Positions 1-8,853 are shown, counted from the first letter of the stretch. The stretch is 64,000 nucleotides of DNA from Arthrobacter gengyunqii (GCF_023022985.1 NZ_CP095461.1:1302001-1366000); one strand, 5' to 3'. Numbers and translations: made by a program. The notes: generated from the letters alone by a model not told the origin.

Positions 1-83
1 TGGTTCTCTCGGTGCTGGGTCGTCTCGCTGAACAGTCCGAGGAGGAAGAGCGTTCGAACGGTAAGCAGCGTTCGCGGAAGTAG
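1..83 (+). CDS. C-terminal tail of an upstream gene (partial)
   Basis: An open frame (phase 3) runs in from the window edge and ends with TAG at 81-83, giving about 26 residues that begin VLSVLGRLAEQ and end in a charged, Lys/Arg-rich tail. In related actinobacteria a DinG-type ATP-dependent helicase often lies beside lexA, and the short leucine-rich stretch would suit its C-terminus, but that identification rests on gene order only. The fragment is too short to assign by sequence. Confidence 0.4.
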   Translation, partial: VLSVLGRLAEQSEEEERSNGKQRSRK

Positions 84-151
84 GGGCGCAACCCTGCCCG
101 TAGGCCTCGAATGGGTGGGCTGGAAAACGCAGAGGTCCAGTCGCCGTCGGT

Positions 152-509
152 TCAGATTGCCGCGGCGGCCGGACCTGACGGCGCCAACGGGTACGGCTCC
201 TGCTCGCCGCCGTTGACGACCACGCAGGGGGCTTCGGGTACTTCCTGCCACGCGCCGTGCAGGTCCCCCCAGGGCTCGGAGACCACCAGCCGGGAGTCGT
301 TCGAGAGTTTATTGAGCAGCGCATTCGCCGGGTACAGGGCTTGGAGGGCGAAATGTCCCTGCTGGTGAAAAGGGACCGCGACTTGCCCTCGCTGGAGTAG
401 CGGAACGCCGAGATCGTGTCTCCGTCGGTGCCTGCGACCGTCATCTGGAGGGGTAGGGAACGTCATCCAACCGGATGGGGGAACCTGAATAGGCTAGCCA
501 TCGACACAT
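152..509 (-). pseudogene. Class II glutamine amidotransferase remnant (YafJ-like), internally deleted and frameshifted
   Basis: On the minus strand an ATG at 509, preceded by an AGGAG motif, opens MCRWLAYSGSPIRLDDV, which is the family N-terminus with the catalytic Cys at position 2. After about 22 codons the frame hits TGA. A second frame then gives MTVAGTDGDTISAFRYSSEG and SLFTSRDI, which belong to the C-terminal third of the family. A further shift near 355-360 gives LQALYPANALLNKLSND, SRLVVSEPWGDL and the end at 152. The family is normally about 260-290 residues; about 118 codons remain, so the middle of the domain is missing. It is a decayed gene with at least one large deletion and one frameshift, and no functional enzyme can be made. 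Confidence 0.8.
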
Positions 510-666
510 GTCGTCTCCTGGCGCCGGAGTTCCTCACCGCGACGCAGCCGGTCCACCCAACGGTCCCCGGAACCGTCCCAACGCCAGGCGACCGCACAAC
601 GAGGATAAGTTCTACGCGTACAGGCTGCCTTTTGCCACCCGGCCTGCGCCGCCGGGCGGACCTTCG

Positions 667-1515
667 CTACAGCGAACGCATGACTGAAACAACCTTGCCC
701 ATGATCACGGCGTGATCGCCAACGATCGGCTCGTACCGGGTGTTCTGGGGCAGCAGCCATGTGTGGCCGTTACGCTGGCGGAAGGTTTTGACCGTAGCCT
801 CGTCGTCGAGCAGGGCAGCCACTATGTCGCCGTTCTCCGCCGTAGGCTGGCGGCGGACAACCACCCAGTCGCCGTCGCAGATGGCCGCATCCACCATGGA
901 GTCGCCGGAGACCTTCAGCATGAAGAGGTCTCCGTGTCCCACCAGCTGGCGGGGCAGCGGCATGATGTCCTCGACAACCTGTTCCGCGAGGATGGGACCG
1001 CCGGCAGCGATGCGGCCAACCAGGGGCACCATGGCGGTGTCAACGGAAGTGGCAAGCTCGGTTACCGATGCCAGTGCCGGGGCAGGCTCTGCTCCCTCGT
1101 CCTGCCGGACAGTGCTGCCGCCCGCAGCCGCGGAGACGGCTGGACCGTTGCCGGCCGCGTGGTTGCGGGCGGTCCCGGAGCCGGGACGTCCCGAGTCGCC
1201 TTCTCCGGCACCGGAGGTTCCGTCGCGCAGCATCAGGGGAATGAGGATCTCCATGGCGCGCGGGCGCTTCGGATCACGCCGGATGTAGCCAAGCTTTTCC
1301 AGCTGCATGAGCTGGTGGGTCACGCTGGACAGGCTGGCCAATCCCACGGTGTCACCGATTTCGCGCATGGTGGGCGGGTAGCCGTTGGTGCTCACGGACC
1401 GCTGAATCATTTCCAGGACGGTCTTCTGCCTCGGAGTAAGCCCCTTGGCACGCGCACGGGTGCCTGCGGCAGCTGGTTTGTTGGTGCTGTCTTCGGAAGC
1501 AGTCCTGCGGGCCAC
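667..1515 (-). CDS. lexA: LexA SOS repressor
   Basis: LexA represses DNA-damage genes and cleaves itself when RecA filaments form. The GTG start at 1515 is chosen because AAGGGA lies seven bases upstream; an in-frame ATG at 1572 has no ribosome site. The product is 282 residues. The winged-helix DNA-binding domain spans about 27-92. The cleavage site is Ala171-Gly172 in [13 protein letters not shown], with catalytic Ser206 (SGDSM) and Lys243 (ATVKTF). The linker between the domains (about 98-160) is unusually long and rich in Gly, Ala and Ser. Three LexA-box-like sites lie between it and the divergent LysM gene, as expected for autoregulation. Confidence 0.95.
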   Translation of the reverse strand: MARRTASEDSTNKPAAAGTRARAKGLTPRQKTVLEMIQRSVSTNGYPPTMREIGDTVGLASLSSVTHQLMQLEKLGYIRRDPKRPRAMEILIPLMLRDGTSGAGEGDSGRPGSGTARNHAAGNGPAVSAAAGGSTVRQDEGAEPAPALASVTELATSVDTAMVPLVGRIAAGGPILAEQVVEDIMPLPRQLVGHGDLFMLKVSGDSMVDAAICDGDWVVVRRQPTAENGDIVAALLDDEATVKTFRQRNGHTWLLPQNTRYEPIVGDHAVIMGKVVSVMRSL

Positions 1516-1752
1516 GTCGGGTTCCCTTCGGGTCAGCTGGTCCCGGCGGTGCCGGGGCTGGGCGGTAAACATCTGATCAGGTGAATGCCGGGACGGTACT
1601 GGCTGCGAAAGCCGTTCCGGCGGTTATGTCAGAGGCAGCTGATTCAGTGGTCCTGTTGAACCGCTCCGATGCCTGGACTCCGGGGGTCGATCCGACAGAA
1701 CCGTTTAGTGGCTCCCTCTTGTCCTCAACGTTAATCGAGCGGAGCAGGGTTT

Positions 1753-1768
1753 TCAAACATTTGTTCGA
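1753..1768. promoter_or_regulatory. lexA operator: LexA (SOS) box 1
   Basis: TCAAACATTTGTTCGA differs at one position from the actinobacterial LexA site TCGAAC-N4-GTTCGA. It lies in the divergent lexA/LysM intergenic region, nearest to lexA. Confidence 0.75.
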
Positions 1769-1819
1769 GCGAGTCTCGACTTTATTAGTAAATAGGTGCT
1801 AGAAATAGGTCAGCAGGAA

Positions 1820-1835
1820 TCGAACATACTTTCGA
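1820..1835. promoter_or_regulatory. LexA (SOS) box 2
   Basis: TCGAACATACTTTCGA has a perfect left half site (TCGAAC) and one mismatch in the right half (TTTCGA for GTTCGA). It starts 67 bases after box 1. Confidence 0.75.
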
Positions 1836-1883
1836 CCTCCGTCCTTCGTAAGGGTCGGGGTCGGTCGATTAGCTTCCAATCGT

Positions 1884-1899
1884 TCGAACATCGTTTCGG
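1884..1899. promoter_or_regulatory. LexA (SOS) box 3
   Basis: TCGAACATCGTTTCGG has a perfect left half and two mismatches in the right half. It starts 64 bases after box 2 and about 40 bases before the LysM gene start, close enough to block that gene's promoter. Confidence 0.6.
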
Positions 1900-1936
1900 G
1901 TATTTGCCCGTGACATCGAACCGGAAAGGTGTTGCA

Positions 1937-2449
1937 ATGACAACCCAAACAGTCCCGCCCGCCCAGAAAGCTTCATCGCTCGACTCAAGCACGCTCGACT
2001 CAAGCACGCTCCTCCAGGCGCGTGTTCCAGCGCAAAGCGCAGTCCACGGTGCAACCCAGGACACTGCTTCGGCCCCCAATGCCCCAGCTGCCCGGACGGG
2101 TTCTCCGCTGCAGGCAGAGTCTCCGGTGCCGGTGAAGCCGCAAGCACTGCGACTGACGCGCCGGGGTCGGCTGGTTTTCATAGGTGTGCCGCTGATGCTG
2201 GCCGCCGCCGCGGCGCTCACTGTGCTGGGCTTCTTTACCGCTCCCGCCATGGCTTCCAATGGGGGGCCGGAGGTGACCCAAACGGTGCAGGTCAGCGTTG
2301 CTGCGGGAGACTCCCTGTGGGGTCTGGCGCATGAGTTCGCCCCGGATCGTGACCCCCGGGACGTCATGGACGACATCATGGAACTCAACAACCTGACGGA
2401 TCCCCGACTCGCTGTCGGCGCCCAGCTGTACATTCCCATCGAACGCTGA
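1937..2449 (+). CDS. LysM-domain membrane protein, likely SOS-induced cell-division inhibitor (ChiZ/DivS-like)
   Basis: The ATG at 1937 follows GGAAAGG with good spacing and gives 170 residues. Residues 1-75 are a disordered Ser/Thr/Pro/Ala segment with a short repeat (SSLDSSTLDSSTL, encoded by a direct DNA repeat near 1980-2010). A single transmembrane helix lies at about 79-105. A LysM peptidoglycan-binding domain lies at about 116-168 (VAAGDSLWGLA...LYIPIER). Genes of this layout placed divergently from lexA (Rv2719c/ChiZ in Mycobacterium, DivS in Corynebacterium) are LexA-controlled and restrain cell division during DNA damage. The same job is inferred here from context and the LexA boxes; sequence similarity outside LysM is expected to be low. 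Confidence 0.8.
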   Translation: MTTQTVPPAQKASSLDSSTLDSSTLLQARVPAQSAVHGATQDTASAPNAPAARTGSPLQAESPVPVKPQALRLTRRGRLVFIGVPLMLAAAAALTVLGFFTAPAMASNGGPEVTQTVQVSVAAGDSLWGLAHEFAPDRDPRDVMDDIMELNNLTDPRLAVGAQLYIPIER

Positions 2450-2589
2450 CATCCCCGCGTTTGTCCGCTGAAACAGCGATGACCGCAGCAGGTCCAGCAG
2501 CTGCAACAAGCAACAACTGCAACAACAACAACACTGCGTAACAAGACGGACCAGCCAGTGCGGATTCTTCCCGCTCAGCGTTCGAGACT

Positions 2590-2595
2590 TAAGCT
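2590..2595 (+). promoter_or_regulatory. Candidate -10 element for a leaderless hisC mRNA
   Basis: TAAGCT (TANNNT form) lies exactly six bases before the GTG start of hisC, and there is no Shine-Dalgarno sequence. Transcription would start at or next to the start codon. The region 2450-2589 upstream is C/A-rich (repeated CAA units) and shows no other clear signal. Confidence 0.5.
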
Positions 2596-2601
2596 GTACA
2601 G

Positions 2602-3711
2602 GTGACTGAACAGCTGGCGAGACTGAACCGACTTCCCCTGCGCGATGACCTCCGCGGCCTGACGCCTTACGGCGCGCCGCAGCTGGACGTGCCCATCCTG
2701 CTCAACGTCAACGAGAACACGCATGGATTGCCCGTGTCGGTGCGCGAGGCGATCGCAGCATCCGTGGAGCAGGCCGTGGCTGGCCTGAACCGCTACCCGG
2801 ACCGTGAATTCACCGAACTGCGGGAGCGCCTTGCTGCCTACCTCGGCCACGGCCTCACGGCCGAAAACATCTGGGCAGGCAACGGTTCCAATGAGGTCCT
2901 GCAGCAGATCCTCCAGGCCTTCGGTGGCCCGGGGCGCACAGCCATGAGCTTTCCTCCCACCTATTCCATGTATCCGCTGCTCGCCAGCGGAACCGGCACC
3001 CGCTACGTCACGGGAACCCGGGACTCCGACTTCGGGCTCACTGCGGAGGCGGCCGCGGAGCAGGTTCGCGCCCAGGCACCGAACATCGTCTTCCTTTGCA
3101 CTCCGAACAATCCCACGGGCACGGCGCTCTCCCTTGATGTCATCGAGGCGGTCTATGACGCGGGAGCCGCCTCGCAGGCCATTGTGATCGTGGATGAGGC
3201 CTACGGCGAGTTCTTCCATGCCGGCACGCCCAGCGCGCTGCAACTGCTGCCCGGACGCGAACGCCTGATCGTTTCAAGGACCATGAGCAAAGCCTTCGCG
3301 CTCGCCGGAGCGCGGGTTGGCTATCTGGCCGCCGCCCCCGAGGTCACTGACGCCCTGCGTCTGGTCCGGCTGCCGTACCACCTTTCTGCCATCACGCAGG
3401 CTACGGCCAATGCAGCACTGGAACACGCGGACGCTCTGCTCGCCAACGTGGAAGCCATTAAGGTTCAACGCGACCGCATCGTCTCCGAACTGCTGGCCCT
3501 GGGCCTGAAGCCGGCCGCCTCTGATGCTAACTTCGTCTTCTTTGGCGGGCTGGAGAATCCCCGCGCTGTCTGGGAAGGCCTGCTCGAGGCAGGTGTGCTG
3601 GTGCGCGACGTCGGCATTCCCGGACATTTGCGTGTCACCGCAGGCACGGAACCCGAGACCGGAGCCTTCCTCGCGCGGCTGCGGGAGCTGCTGGCAGGCG
3701 GCGTCCGGTAA
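2602..3711 (+). CDS. hisC: Histidinol-phosphate aminotransferase
   Basis: This PLP enzyme converts imidazole-acetol phosphate plus glutamate to histidinol phosphate in histidine synthesis. The product is 369 residues, normal for HisC. Visible features are NVNENTHGLP near the N-terminus, the TPNNPTGTAL loop at about 167-176, the VDEAYGEF aspartate region at about 198-204, and the PLP lysine K230 in SRTMSKAFALAGARVGYL. The GTG start is preceded by a TANNNT box and no ribosome site, suggesting leaderless translation. It heads the hisC-hisB-hisH-(peptide)-priA run. Confidence 0.95.
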   Translation: MTEQLARLNRLPLRDDLRGLTPYGAPQLDVPILLNVNENTHGLPVSVREAIAASVEQAVAGLNRYPDREFTELRERLAAYLGHGLTAENIWAGNGSNEVLQQILQAFGGPGRTAMSFPPTYSMYPLLASGTGTRYVTGTRDSDFGLTAEAAAEQVRAQAPNIVFLCTPNNPTGTALSLDVIEAVYDAGAASQAIVIVDEAYGEFFHAGTPSALQLLPGRERLIVSRTMSKAFALAGARVGYLAAAPEVTDALRLVRLPYHLSAITQATANAALEHADALLANVEAIKVQRDRIVSELLALGLKPAASDANFVFFGGLENPRAVWEGLLEAGVLVRDVGIPGHLRVTAGTEPETGAFLARLRELLAGGVR

Positions 3712-3825
3712 TCGGGCGCCCGCCACCGCGTCGCCCCCGTCGCCCCTGCCTGCGCACACCGGGCCGGGCCGTCATTGGCAGCCACTAAACTGATAGCAGA
3801 GACCACCTTCTTTCAAAGGAAAACC

Positions 3826-4443
3826 ATGACTGTGGAGACCACCACCGGCCGCACGGCCCGCCTCGAACGGGTCACCAGCGAATCGTCAGTGGTTGTGGAG
3901 CTGGACCTGGACGGAAGCGGCCAGTCCAATATCAGCACTTCGGTGCCGTTCTACGACCACATGCTGACGGCCCTGGCCAAGCACTCCCTGATGGATCTCA
4001 CGGTCCAGGCAACCGGTGACACCCATATCGACGTCCACCACACCGTCGAGGACATTGCCATCAGCATCGGCGAGGCGCTGAAGACGGCGCTGGGTAACAA
4101 GGCAGGCATCCGGCGCTTCGGCGAGGCCACCGTTCCGCTTGATGAGGCGCTGGCCAACGCGGTCGTGGATATTTCCGGCAGGCCCTACCTCGTGCACACG
4201 GGTGAACCTGCAGGCCAGGAGTACCACCTGATCGGCGGGCACTTCACCGGCTCGCTTACCCGCCACGTCTTCGAAGCGATCACGTTGCACGCCCAGATCT
4301 GCCTGCACATGACCGTCCTCGGAGGACGGGACCCGCACCACATCGTGGAAGCCCAGTTCAAGGCTTTCGCCCGGGCACTGCGTGCTGCCGTGGAACCGGA
4401 TCCCCGCGTCGACGGCATCCCGTCCACCAAGGGAGCCCTATGA
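3826..4443 (+). CDS. hisB: Imidazoleglycerol-phosphate dehydratase
   Basis: HisB removes water from imidazole glycerol phosphate to give imidazole-acetol phosphate. The ATG at 3826 is preceded by AAAGGA with five-base spacing; an upstream in-frame ATG has no such site. The 205 residues match the monofunctional family. The metal-binding histidine motifs DVHHTVED (about residues 73-80) and DPHHIVEA (about residues 171-178) are both present, as is FYDHML near the N-terminus. The stop overlaps the hisH start as ATGA, indicating translational coupling. Confidence 0.95.
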   Translation: MTVETTTGRTARLERVTSESSVVVELDLDGSGQSNISTSVPFYDHMLTALAKHSLMDLTVQATGDTHIDVHHTVEDIAISIGEALKTALGNKAGIRRFGEATVPLDEALANAVVDISGRPYLVHTGEPAGQEYHLIGGHFTGSLTRHVFEAITLHAQICLHMTVLGGRDPHHIVEAQFKAFARALRAAVEPDPRVDGIPSTKGAL

Positions 4444-5075
4444 GCCGCAACGTGACAGTCCTGGACTACGGCTCCGGGAACATCCGATCCGCCGTCCGCG
4501 CACTGGAACACGTCGGAGCCAACGTCACCCTGAGCTCCAAATCCACGGATGTCCTGAACGCCGACGGGCTGCTGGTGCCCGGCGTTGGCGCGTTCGCCGC
4601 GGTCATGCAGGGCCTGAAAGAGGTTGACGCGCTGCGCCTGATCGGCCGCCGCATTGCCGGCGGACGTCCCGTGATGGGGATCTGCGTGGGCCTCCAGGTC
4701 CTGTTCGACGAGGGCGTGGAGCACGGCGTGCGGACTCCGGGAATGGGGGAGTGGCCCGGAGTCGTGGAGCGTTTGGACGCCGAAGTGGTGCCGCACATGG
4801 GCTGGAACACCGTGCAGCCGCCTGAAGGCTCCAAGCTGTTCGCAGGCATTGAGGACGAACGGTTCTATTTTGTGCACAGCTACGGCGTGCAGAAATGGGA
4901 CTTCGACGTTACCCAGCCCGCCATGCGCGCACCCGCTGTCACCTGGGCCGAGCACGGGAGCCGCTTCATCGCGGCCGTGGAGAACGGTCCGCTGACGGCT
5001 ACGCAGTTCCATCCTGAAAAGTCCGGTGACGCCGGTGCGGCGCTGCTGGAAAACTGGCTGAAGACGCTGGGTTAG
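4440..5075 (+). CDS. hisH: Imidazole glycerol phosphate synthase, glutamine amidotransferase subunit
   Basis: HisH releases ammonia from glutamine and feeds it to HisF. The product is 211 residues. The class I amidotransferase triad is visible: nucleophile Cys82 in [10 protein letters not shown], and His191 and Glu193 in [20 protein letters not shown] at the N-terminus is typical. It overlaps hisB by four bases. No hisF is present in the window, so the partner subunit must be encoded elsewhere. Confidence 0.95.
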   Translation: MSRNVTVLDYGSGNIRSAVRALEHVGANVTLSSKSTDVLNADGLLVPGVGAFAAVMQGLKEVDALRLIGRRIAGGRPVMGICVGLQVLFDEGVEHGVRTPGMGEWPGVVERLDAEVVPHMGWNTVQPPEGSKLFAGIEDERFYFVHSYGVQKWDFDVTQPAMRAPAVTWAEHGSRFIAAVENGPLTATQFHPEKSGDAGAALLENWLKTLG

Positions 5076-5079
5076 GGCT

Positions 5080-5238
5080 ATGTGGAGCGTCATCTTGATG
5101 GGCCTGGCCGGAATTCTGAGCGGCGGCGCCATTTCCTTCCGCCGACAGGGCATGTCCAAAATCATCACCGTTAGTTTTTGGGTCCTTGCGGGAATGTCCC
5201 TGCTCGGCGCCTACCTCTTGATCGACAGCAGCGTCTGA
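5080..5238 (+). CDS. Small membrane peptide (52 aa) in the his cluster
   Basis: An ATG four bases after the hisH stop opens 52 codons: MWSVILMGLAGILSGGAISF, a short basic turn (RRQGMSK), then a second hydrophobic helix of about 22 residues ending in SSV. Two transmembrane helices linked by a positively charged turn are predicted. The position directly behind hisH and 40 bases before priA suggests co-transcription. I do not recognise a function; it may be a real conserved small membrane protein, supported by open frame, position and hydrophobic pattern only. Confidence 0.6.
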   Translation: MWSVILMGLAGILSGGAISFRRQGMSKIITVSFWVLAGMSLLGAYLLIDSSV

Positions 5239-5277
5239 CCCTCCGCCGCTGCCGGAATTCCCACGGAAAGCAGAACC

Positions 5278-6027
5278 ATGTCACTTGTTGAAACACCCGT
5301 CCTTGAGCTCCTGCCCGCCGTGGACGTAGCCGACGGCCAGGCCGTCCGCCTGGTCCAGGGTGAGGCCGGGAGCGAAACCAGCTACGGCGACCCGCTCGAT
5401 GCAGCTATGGCCTGGCAGAACGACGGCGCCGCCTGGGTCCATCTGGTGGACCTGGACGCTGCCTTCGGCCGCGGTTCCAACCTGCCGCTGCTCAAGCGCG
5501 TGGTGGACCAGCTGGACATCAAGGTGGAGCTGTCCGGCGGCATCCGCGACGACGCCTCCCTGGACATGGCCCTGGAACTGGGAGCCAGCCGGGTCAACCT
5601 CGGCACGGCCGCCCTGGAAAACCCGGAATGGACGGCCAGCGCGATTGCCCGCTACGGCGAGGCGATCGCCGTCGGCCTCGATGTCCGCGGCACCACCCTG
5701 GCCGCCCGCGGCTGGACCAAGGAAGGCGGGGACCTCTGGGAGGTCCTGGCCCGCCTGGAAGACGCCGGCTGCCCGCGCTATGTGGTCACCGACGTCACCA
5801 AGGACGGAACCCTGCGCGGACCCAACCTCGAGCTGCTGCGCGAGGTGCTGCAGCGCACCGACCGTCCCGTGGTCGCCTCCGGCGGCATCTCGTCCCTGGA
5901 TGACCTGGCCGCTCTGCGCGAACTTGTTCCGCTCGGCCTCGAGGGCACGATCGTGGGCAAGGCCCTTTACGCCGGGGCCTTCACCCTGCCGCAGGCCTTC
6001 GACGTCGCCGGCCACCCGGAGCGCTAG
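5278..6027 (+). CDS. priA: Phosphoribosyl isomerase A (bifunctional HisA/TrpF)
   Basis: PriA is the actinobacterial (beta-alpha)8-barrel isomerase that acts on both ProFAR (histidine path) and PRA (tryptophan path). The product is 249 residues. The catalytic aspartates are visible: Asp16 in [18 protein letters not shown] and Asp176 in [13 protein letters not shown]. The phosphate-binding ends [10 protein letters not shown] and [13 protein letters not shown] are present. The ATG follows GGAAAG about ten bases upstream. Dual activity is inferred from the actinobacterial lineage; the window contains no separate trpF. Confidence 0.9.
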   Translation: MSLVETPVLELLPAVDVADGQAVRLVQGEAGSETSYGDPLDAAMAWQNDGAAWVHLVDLDAAFGRGSNLPLLKRVVDQLDIKVELSGGIRDDASLDMALELGASRVNLGTAALENPEWTASAIARYGEAIAVGLDVRGTTLAARGWTKEGGDLWEVLARLEDAGCPRYVVTDVTKDGTLRGPNLELLREVLQRTDRPVVASGGISSLDDLAALRELVPLGLEGTIVGKALYAGAFTLPQAFDVAGHPER

Positions 6028-6032
6028 GATCC

Positions 6033-6881
6033 ATGGCTGAACGCGCCCTTCCCGGCCACATTGCCGCCGCCCTTGCCGGGGCAGGCGGCCCGGCCGACTC
6101 CGCCGGCCAGTCCTGGGCCGGCCGGGACCTGTCCGGCGACGGCAACCCGCTGCACAATTTCGACGCCGACGATGGCAGTGCCGATGCCGGCTACCTGACC
6201 GCGCTGGCCGCCCTGGAAGAGGGCAGCGGGACTGAAGCGCAGGTGGTGGCCACGCTGGCCACCGCCCGCGTGTTCGTTCCCATCGTCGCCACCCTGGCCG
6301 AGGAGGCGGAATCAGACCACGGGCTGGTTGCGGACAAAGAAGCCGACATGGCGCTGGTCACGCTCACGGCCCCTGACGGACGCAAGGCCCTGCCGGTGTT
6401 TACGTCCGTGCCTGCGTTGCAGAAGTGGCATCCGAAGGCCCGTCCGGTCGCCGTGTATGCCGCACGTGCTGCGCTCTCGGCCGTGTCGGAGGAGGCCCAG
6501 CTGCTGGTGGTGGATCCCGGTGCGGACATCACGTTTGTGGTGCGCCGTCCGGCCATGTGGGCGCTCGCCCAGCAGCGGGACTGGACGCCGTCGTACGCTG
6601 ATCCGGAAGTGGCCCGGGCAGTGTCCGCGGCAGTCGACGTCGAACCGTCCGTTACAGGTGTGGAGCTCGTCCAGGGGCCGGGGACGGCGACCCGTTCGGC
6701 GCGCGGGTCAGTCATCGCCGGAGGCGGTGCCGGTCCTGAGCTTAGAATGGTTCTTCACCTGGCACCGGGACTGGATGCACAGGCGGTGCAGGGCATCGCC
6801 GGATTGCTGCAGCAACGCCTCGCTGCCGATCCTTTATTTGTTGAGCGCGTGGATTCACTGGAACTGAAAATCACGCGCTGA
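6033..6881 (+). CDS. SseB-family protein
   Basis: The product is 282 residues. The N-terminal 50 residues are low-complexity Ala/Gly/Asp. The SseB-like region (about 45-175) contains the typical pattern TARVFVPIVATL, DMALVTLTAPDGRKALPVFTS and ARAALSAVSEEAQLLVVDPG. The C-terminal half (about 200-282) resembles the appended domain of actinobacterial SseB proteins. The molecular function is not established in this family; in enterobacteria the name reflects enhanced serine sensitivity. It starts five bases after priA, so it probably belongs to the same transcript. Confidence 0.8.
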   Translation: MAERALPGHIAAALAGAGGPADSAGQSWAGRDLSGDGNPLHNFDADDGSADAGYLTALAALEEGSGTEAQVVATLATARVFVPIVATLAEEAESDHGLVADKEADMALVTLTAPDGRKALPVFTSVPALQKWHPKARPVAVYAARAALSAVSEEAQLLVVDPGADITFVVRRPAMWALAQQRDWTPSYADPEVARAVSAAVDVEPSVTGVELVQGPGTATRSARGSVIAGGGAGPELRMVLHLAPGLDAQAVQGIAGLLQQRLAADPLFVERVDSLELKITR

Positions 6882-6916
6882 CCCGTTGGGCGGGGGACCG
6901 CCGGAAGAGAAGTGCC

Positions 6917-8212
6917 GTGAATTTTGCCTCCTACGGGGAGCTGCTCCGTGTTGCCCCGATCCGCCGGCTGCTGCTGGTGGGAATGATTGCCCGGTTCCCG
7001 CACTCAGCGGCCGGAGTGCTGCTGACCCTGCACGTGGTGATGACCATGGACATGGGGTATGCCAAGGCCGGCGCCGTTGCCGCCGTGGTCACGGTGGGCA
7101 TCGCCTTCGGTGCCCCGTGGCGCGGCCGCCGGGTGGACAATGTGGGGCTGCGCCGGGCACTGATTCCTTCCGTCATCTCCGAGGCGGTCATCTGGTCCAT
7201 TGCGCCGCACGCCAGCTATGAGTGGCTGCTGGTGCTGGCGCTGATCGGCGGCGTCTTTACGCTCCCCGTCTTCAGCGTGGTCCGGCAGTCCCTGGGCGTG
7301 ATGGCAACGGGAGAGCAGCGCCGGACGGCCTTTGCCCTGGATTCCATCGCCACCGAGCTCGTCTTCATGGGCGGACCGGCACTTGGCGCCATCCTTGCCA
7401 CCTCACTGTCCTCCGTGGTGGGACTGACCCTGGTGGGTATTTCGACATCGCTCGCCGGCCTGCTCCTGATCTGGTTCAACCCGCCCACGCGTTCCGAAAA
7501 CCCCCGAGACGCAGCCACTGAAGCTCAGGAGCGGGAGGCCGCCAACGCCGCCGTGGTGGCCGCAGCTCCAGCCCACTTGGCGGAGGCATCCTCGGAGCTT
7601 CAGCCGCTGGCAGTGCTGAGCCGCCGGGACCGGCTGCGCTCCGGCTTCTCCTGGTTCACGCTCAGCGTGGCCGTGGTTTTTGCCGTTGCTGTTGGTGCAG
7701 GACTGCTGCTGGCCAGTTCCGACGTCGGCATGGTGGCCCTGGTGGAGTCCTCCGGGAACCCCCAGGAAGTGGGGATCGTCTTCGCTGTCTGGTGTGCCGC
7801 GTCAGTGGTGGGCGGGCTGATCTACGGGGCAATGCGCCGACGGATTTCGCCCTTGCTGCTCCTGCTGGCAATGGCCGTCCTCACCCTTCCCATGGCTTTG
7901 GCCACGGACACCATCAGCCTGGCGCTGCTGTCCATTCCGGCCGGGCTGCTGTGCGCTCCGGTGCTGTCCTCCGCTTCCGAACGTGTCGCCGATCTGGTGT
8001 CCGAAGAACGCCGGGGCGAAGCGATGGGCTGGTACGGGTCCGCGCTGACCTCCGGCACGGCACTCGGAGCTCCGCTGGCCGGTGCCGCGATCGACTTCGT
8101 GGGTCCCTGGGCAGGCTTTGCCTTCGCCGGGGTGTCCGCATCCCTGCTGGTGCTCGCCACGTTGACTGTGCGCTGGTTCAGCCGCCGGGGATCGCGTCTT
8201 CCAGCGGCCTGA
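6917..8212 (+). CDS. Major facilitator superfamily transporter
   Basis: The product is 431 residues with about twelve hydrophobic segments split by a hydrophilic loop (about residues 190-245), the usual MFS 6+6 layout. The short motif RGRRVDNVGLRRAL after helix 2 fits the MFS loop 2-3 motif. The GTG start is preceded by GGAAGAGAA. It follows the SseB-like gene after 35 bases. The substrate cannot be told; the overall pattern resembles drug/metabolite efflux carriers of actinobacteria. Its stop codon directly abuts the stop of the convergent acetyltransferase gene. Confidence 0.85.
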   Translation: MNFASYGELLRVAPIRRLLLVGMIARFPHSAAGVLLTLHVVMTMDMGYAKAGAVAAVVTVGIAFGAPWRGRRVDNVGLRRALIPSVISEAVIWSIAPHASYEWLLVLALIGGVFTLPVFSVVRQSLGVMATGEQRRTAFALDSIATELVFMGGPALGAILATSLSSVVGLTLVGISTSLAGLLLIWFNPPTRSENPRDAATEAQEREAANAAVVAAAPAHLAEASSELQPLAVLSRRDRLRSGFSWFTLSVAVVFAVAVGAGLLLASSDVGMVALVESSGNPQEVGIVFAVWCAASVVGGLIYGAMRRRISPLLLLLAMAVLTLPMALATDTISLALLSIPAGLLCAPVLSSASERVADLVSEERRGEAMGWYGSALTSGTALGAPLAGAAIDFVGPWAGFAFAGVSASLLVLATLTVRWFSRRGSRLPAA

Positions 8213-8755
8213 TCAGGGATCGGATTGGACGCGGGCGTAGAGAGCAACATCCAGGCGCGCCTTACCAACCGGCAGCGCTGAGCGCAGGACTCCTTCCAAG
8301 GCGAAACCGAGACGCTCGGGCACCGCTGCGCTCTTTCGGTTTTCGGCTGCTGTCCTAATCTCGACGCGCTTCACGCCGACTGAGTCTGCATGCTCCAGCA
8401 GCGCCCGGCAGGCACGGGACACGGCGCCTCTGCCTTCGAAGCCCGCGTCGACCCAATAGCCCAGCTCCGCGGTTTTCAGGTAGGAGTTGAGCCGCAGGGA
8501 CACGGCGCCGATCAGCGAATCCCCACAAATGATTACGGCGGGAAGTACCGTTCCGGCAACGAAGTCCGCAAGCTGTGCGCGGGTGAAATCCACCGACCCC
8601 GACAGTGTCTGTGCCTCATGAGCCCAGGGTTCCCAGGCTTGGAGCCGGTCCAGGTTTCGAAGCGTCAACTGATGCATCTCCTCGGCCGTGTCCATGGTGC
8701 GCAGTCCTAGGGAAAAGCCGCCGCCGATGTCATGGATAAATTGCATGAGGTACAT
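8213..8755 (-). CDS. GNAT N-acetyltransferase (RimJ/RimL type)
   Basis: The ATG at 8755 (or 8746, two codons of context later) gives about 180 residues: MQFIHDIGGGFSLGLRTMDT..., SLIGAVSLRLN..., AELGYWVDAGFEGRGAVSRA (the acetyl-CoA loop region, with GFEGRGAVS in the place of the Q/RxxGxG/A motif) and NRKSAAVPERLGFALEGVLR at the end. These are the hallmarks of ribosomal-protein-alanine or serine acetyltransferase-like GNAT proteins. The substrate is unknown. A longer reading upstream is open but lacks family similarity. It is convergent with the MFS gene with no gap. Confidence 0.8.
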   Translation of the reverse strand: MYLMQFIHDIGGGFSLGLRTMDTAEEMHQLTLRNLDRLQAWEPWAHEAQTLSGSVDFTRAQLADFVAGTVLPAVIICGDSLIGAVSLRLNSYLKTAELGYWVDAGFEGRGAVSRACRALLEHADSVGVKRVEIRTAAENRKSAAVPERLGFALEGVLRSALPVGKARLDVALYARVQSDP

Positions 8756-8853
8756 TCTGCCGCGTGGGCCGGTGGACGGAGCGGAGATTTCCCTAGCGTG
8801 TCCACCGCCGGCTTGAGCGAATCCAGCCGCGCCTGTGCCGGTGCGTTCAGAGG

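Noticed and set aside
712..1584. Plus-strand frame of 290 codons opposite lexA
   Set aside because: Antisense shadow of lexA, with composition typical of such shadows.
1581..1802. Small plus-strand frame between lexA and the LysM gene
   Set aside because: It has no ribosome site and covers the first LexA box region, which is better explained as regulatory DNA.
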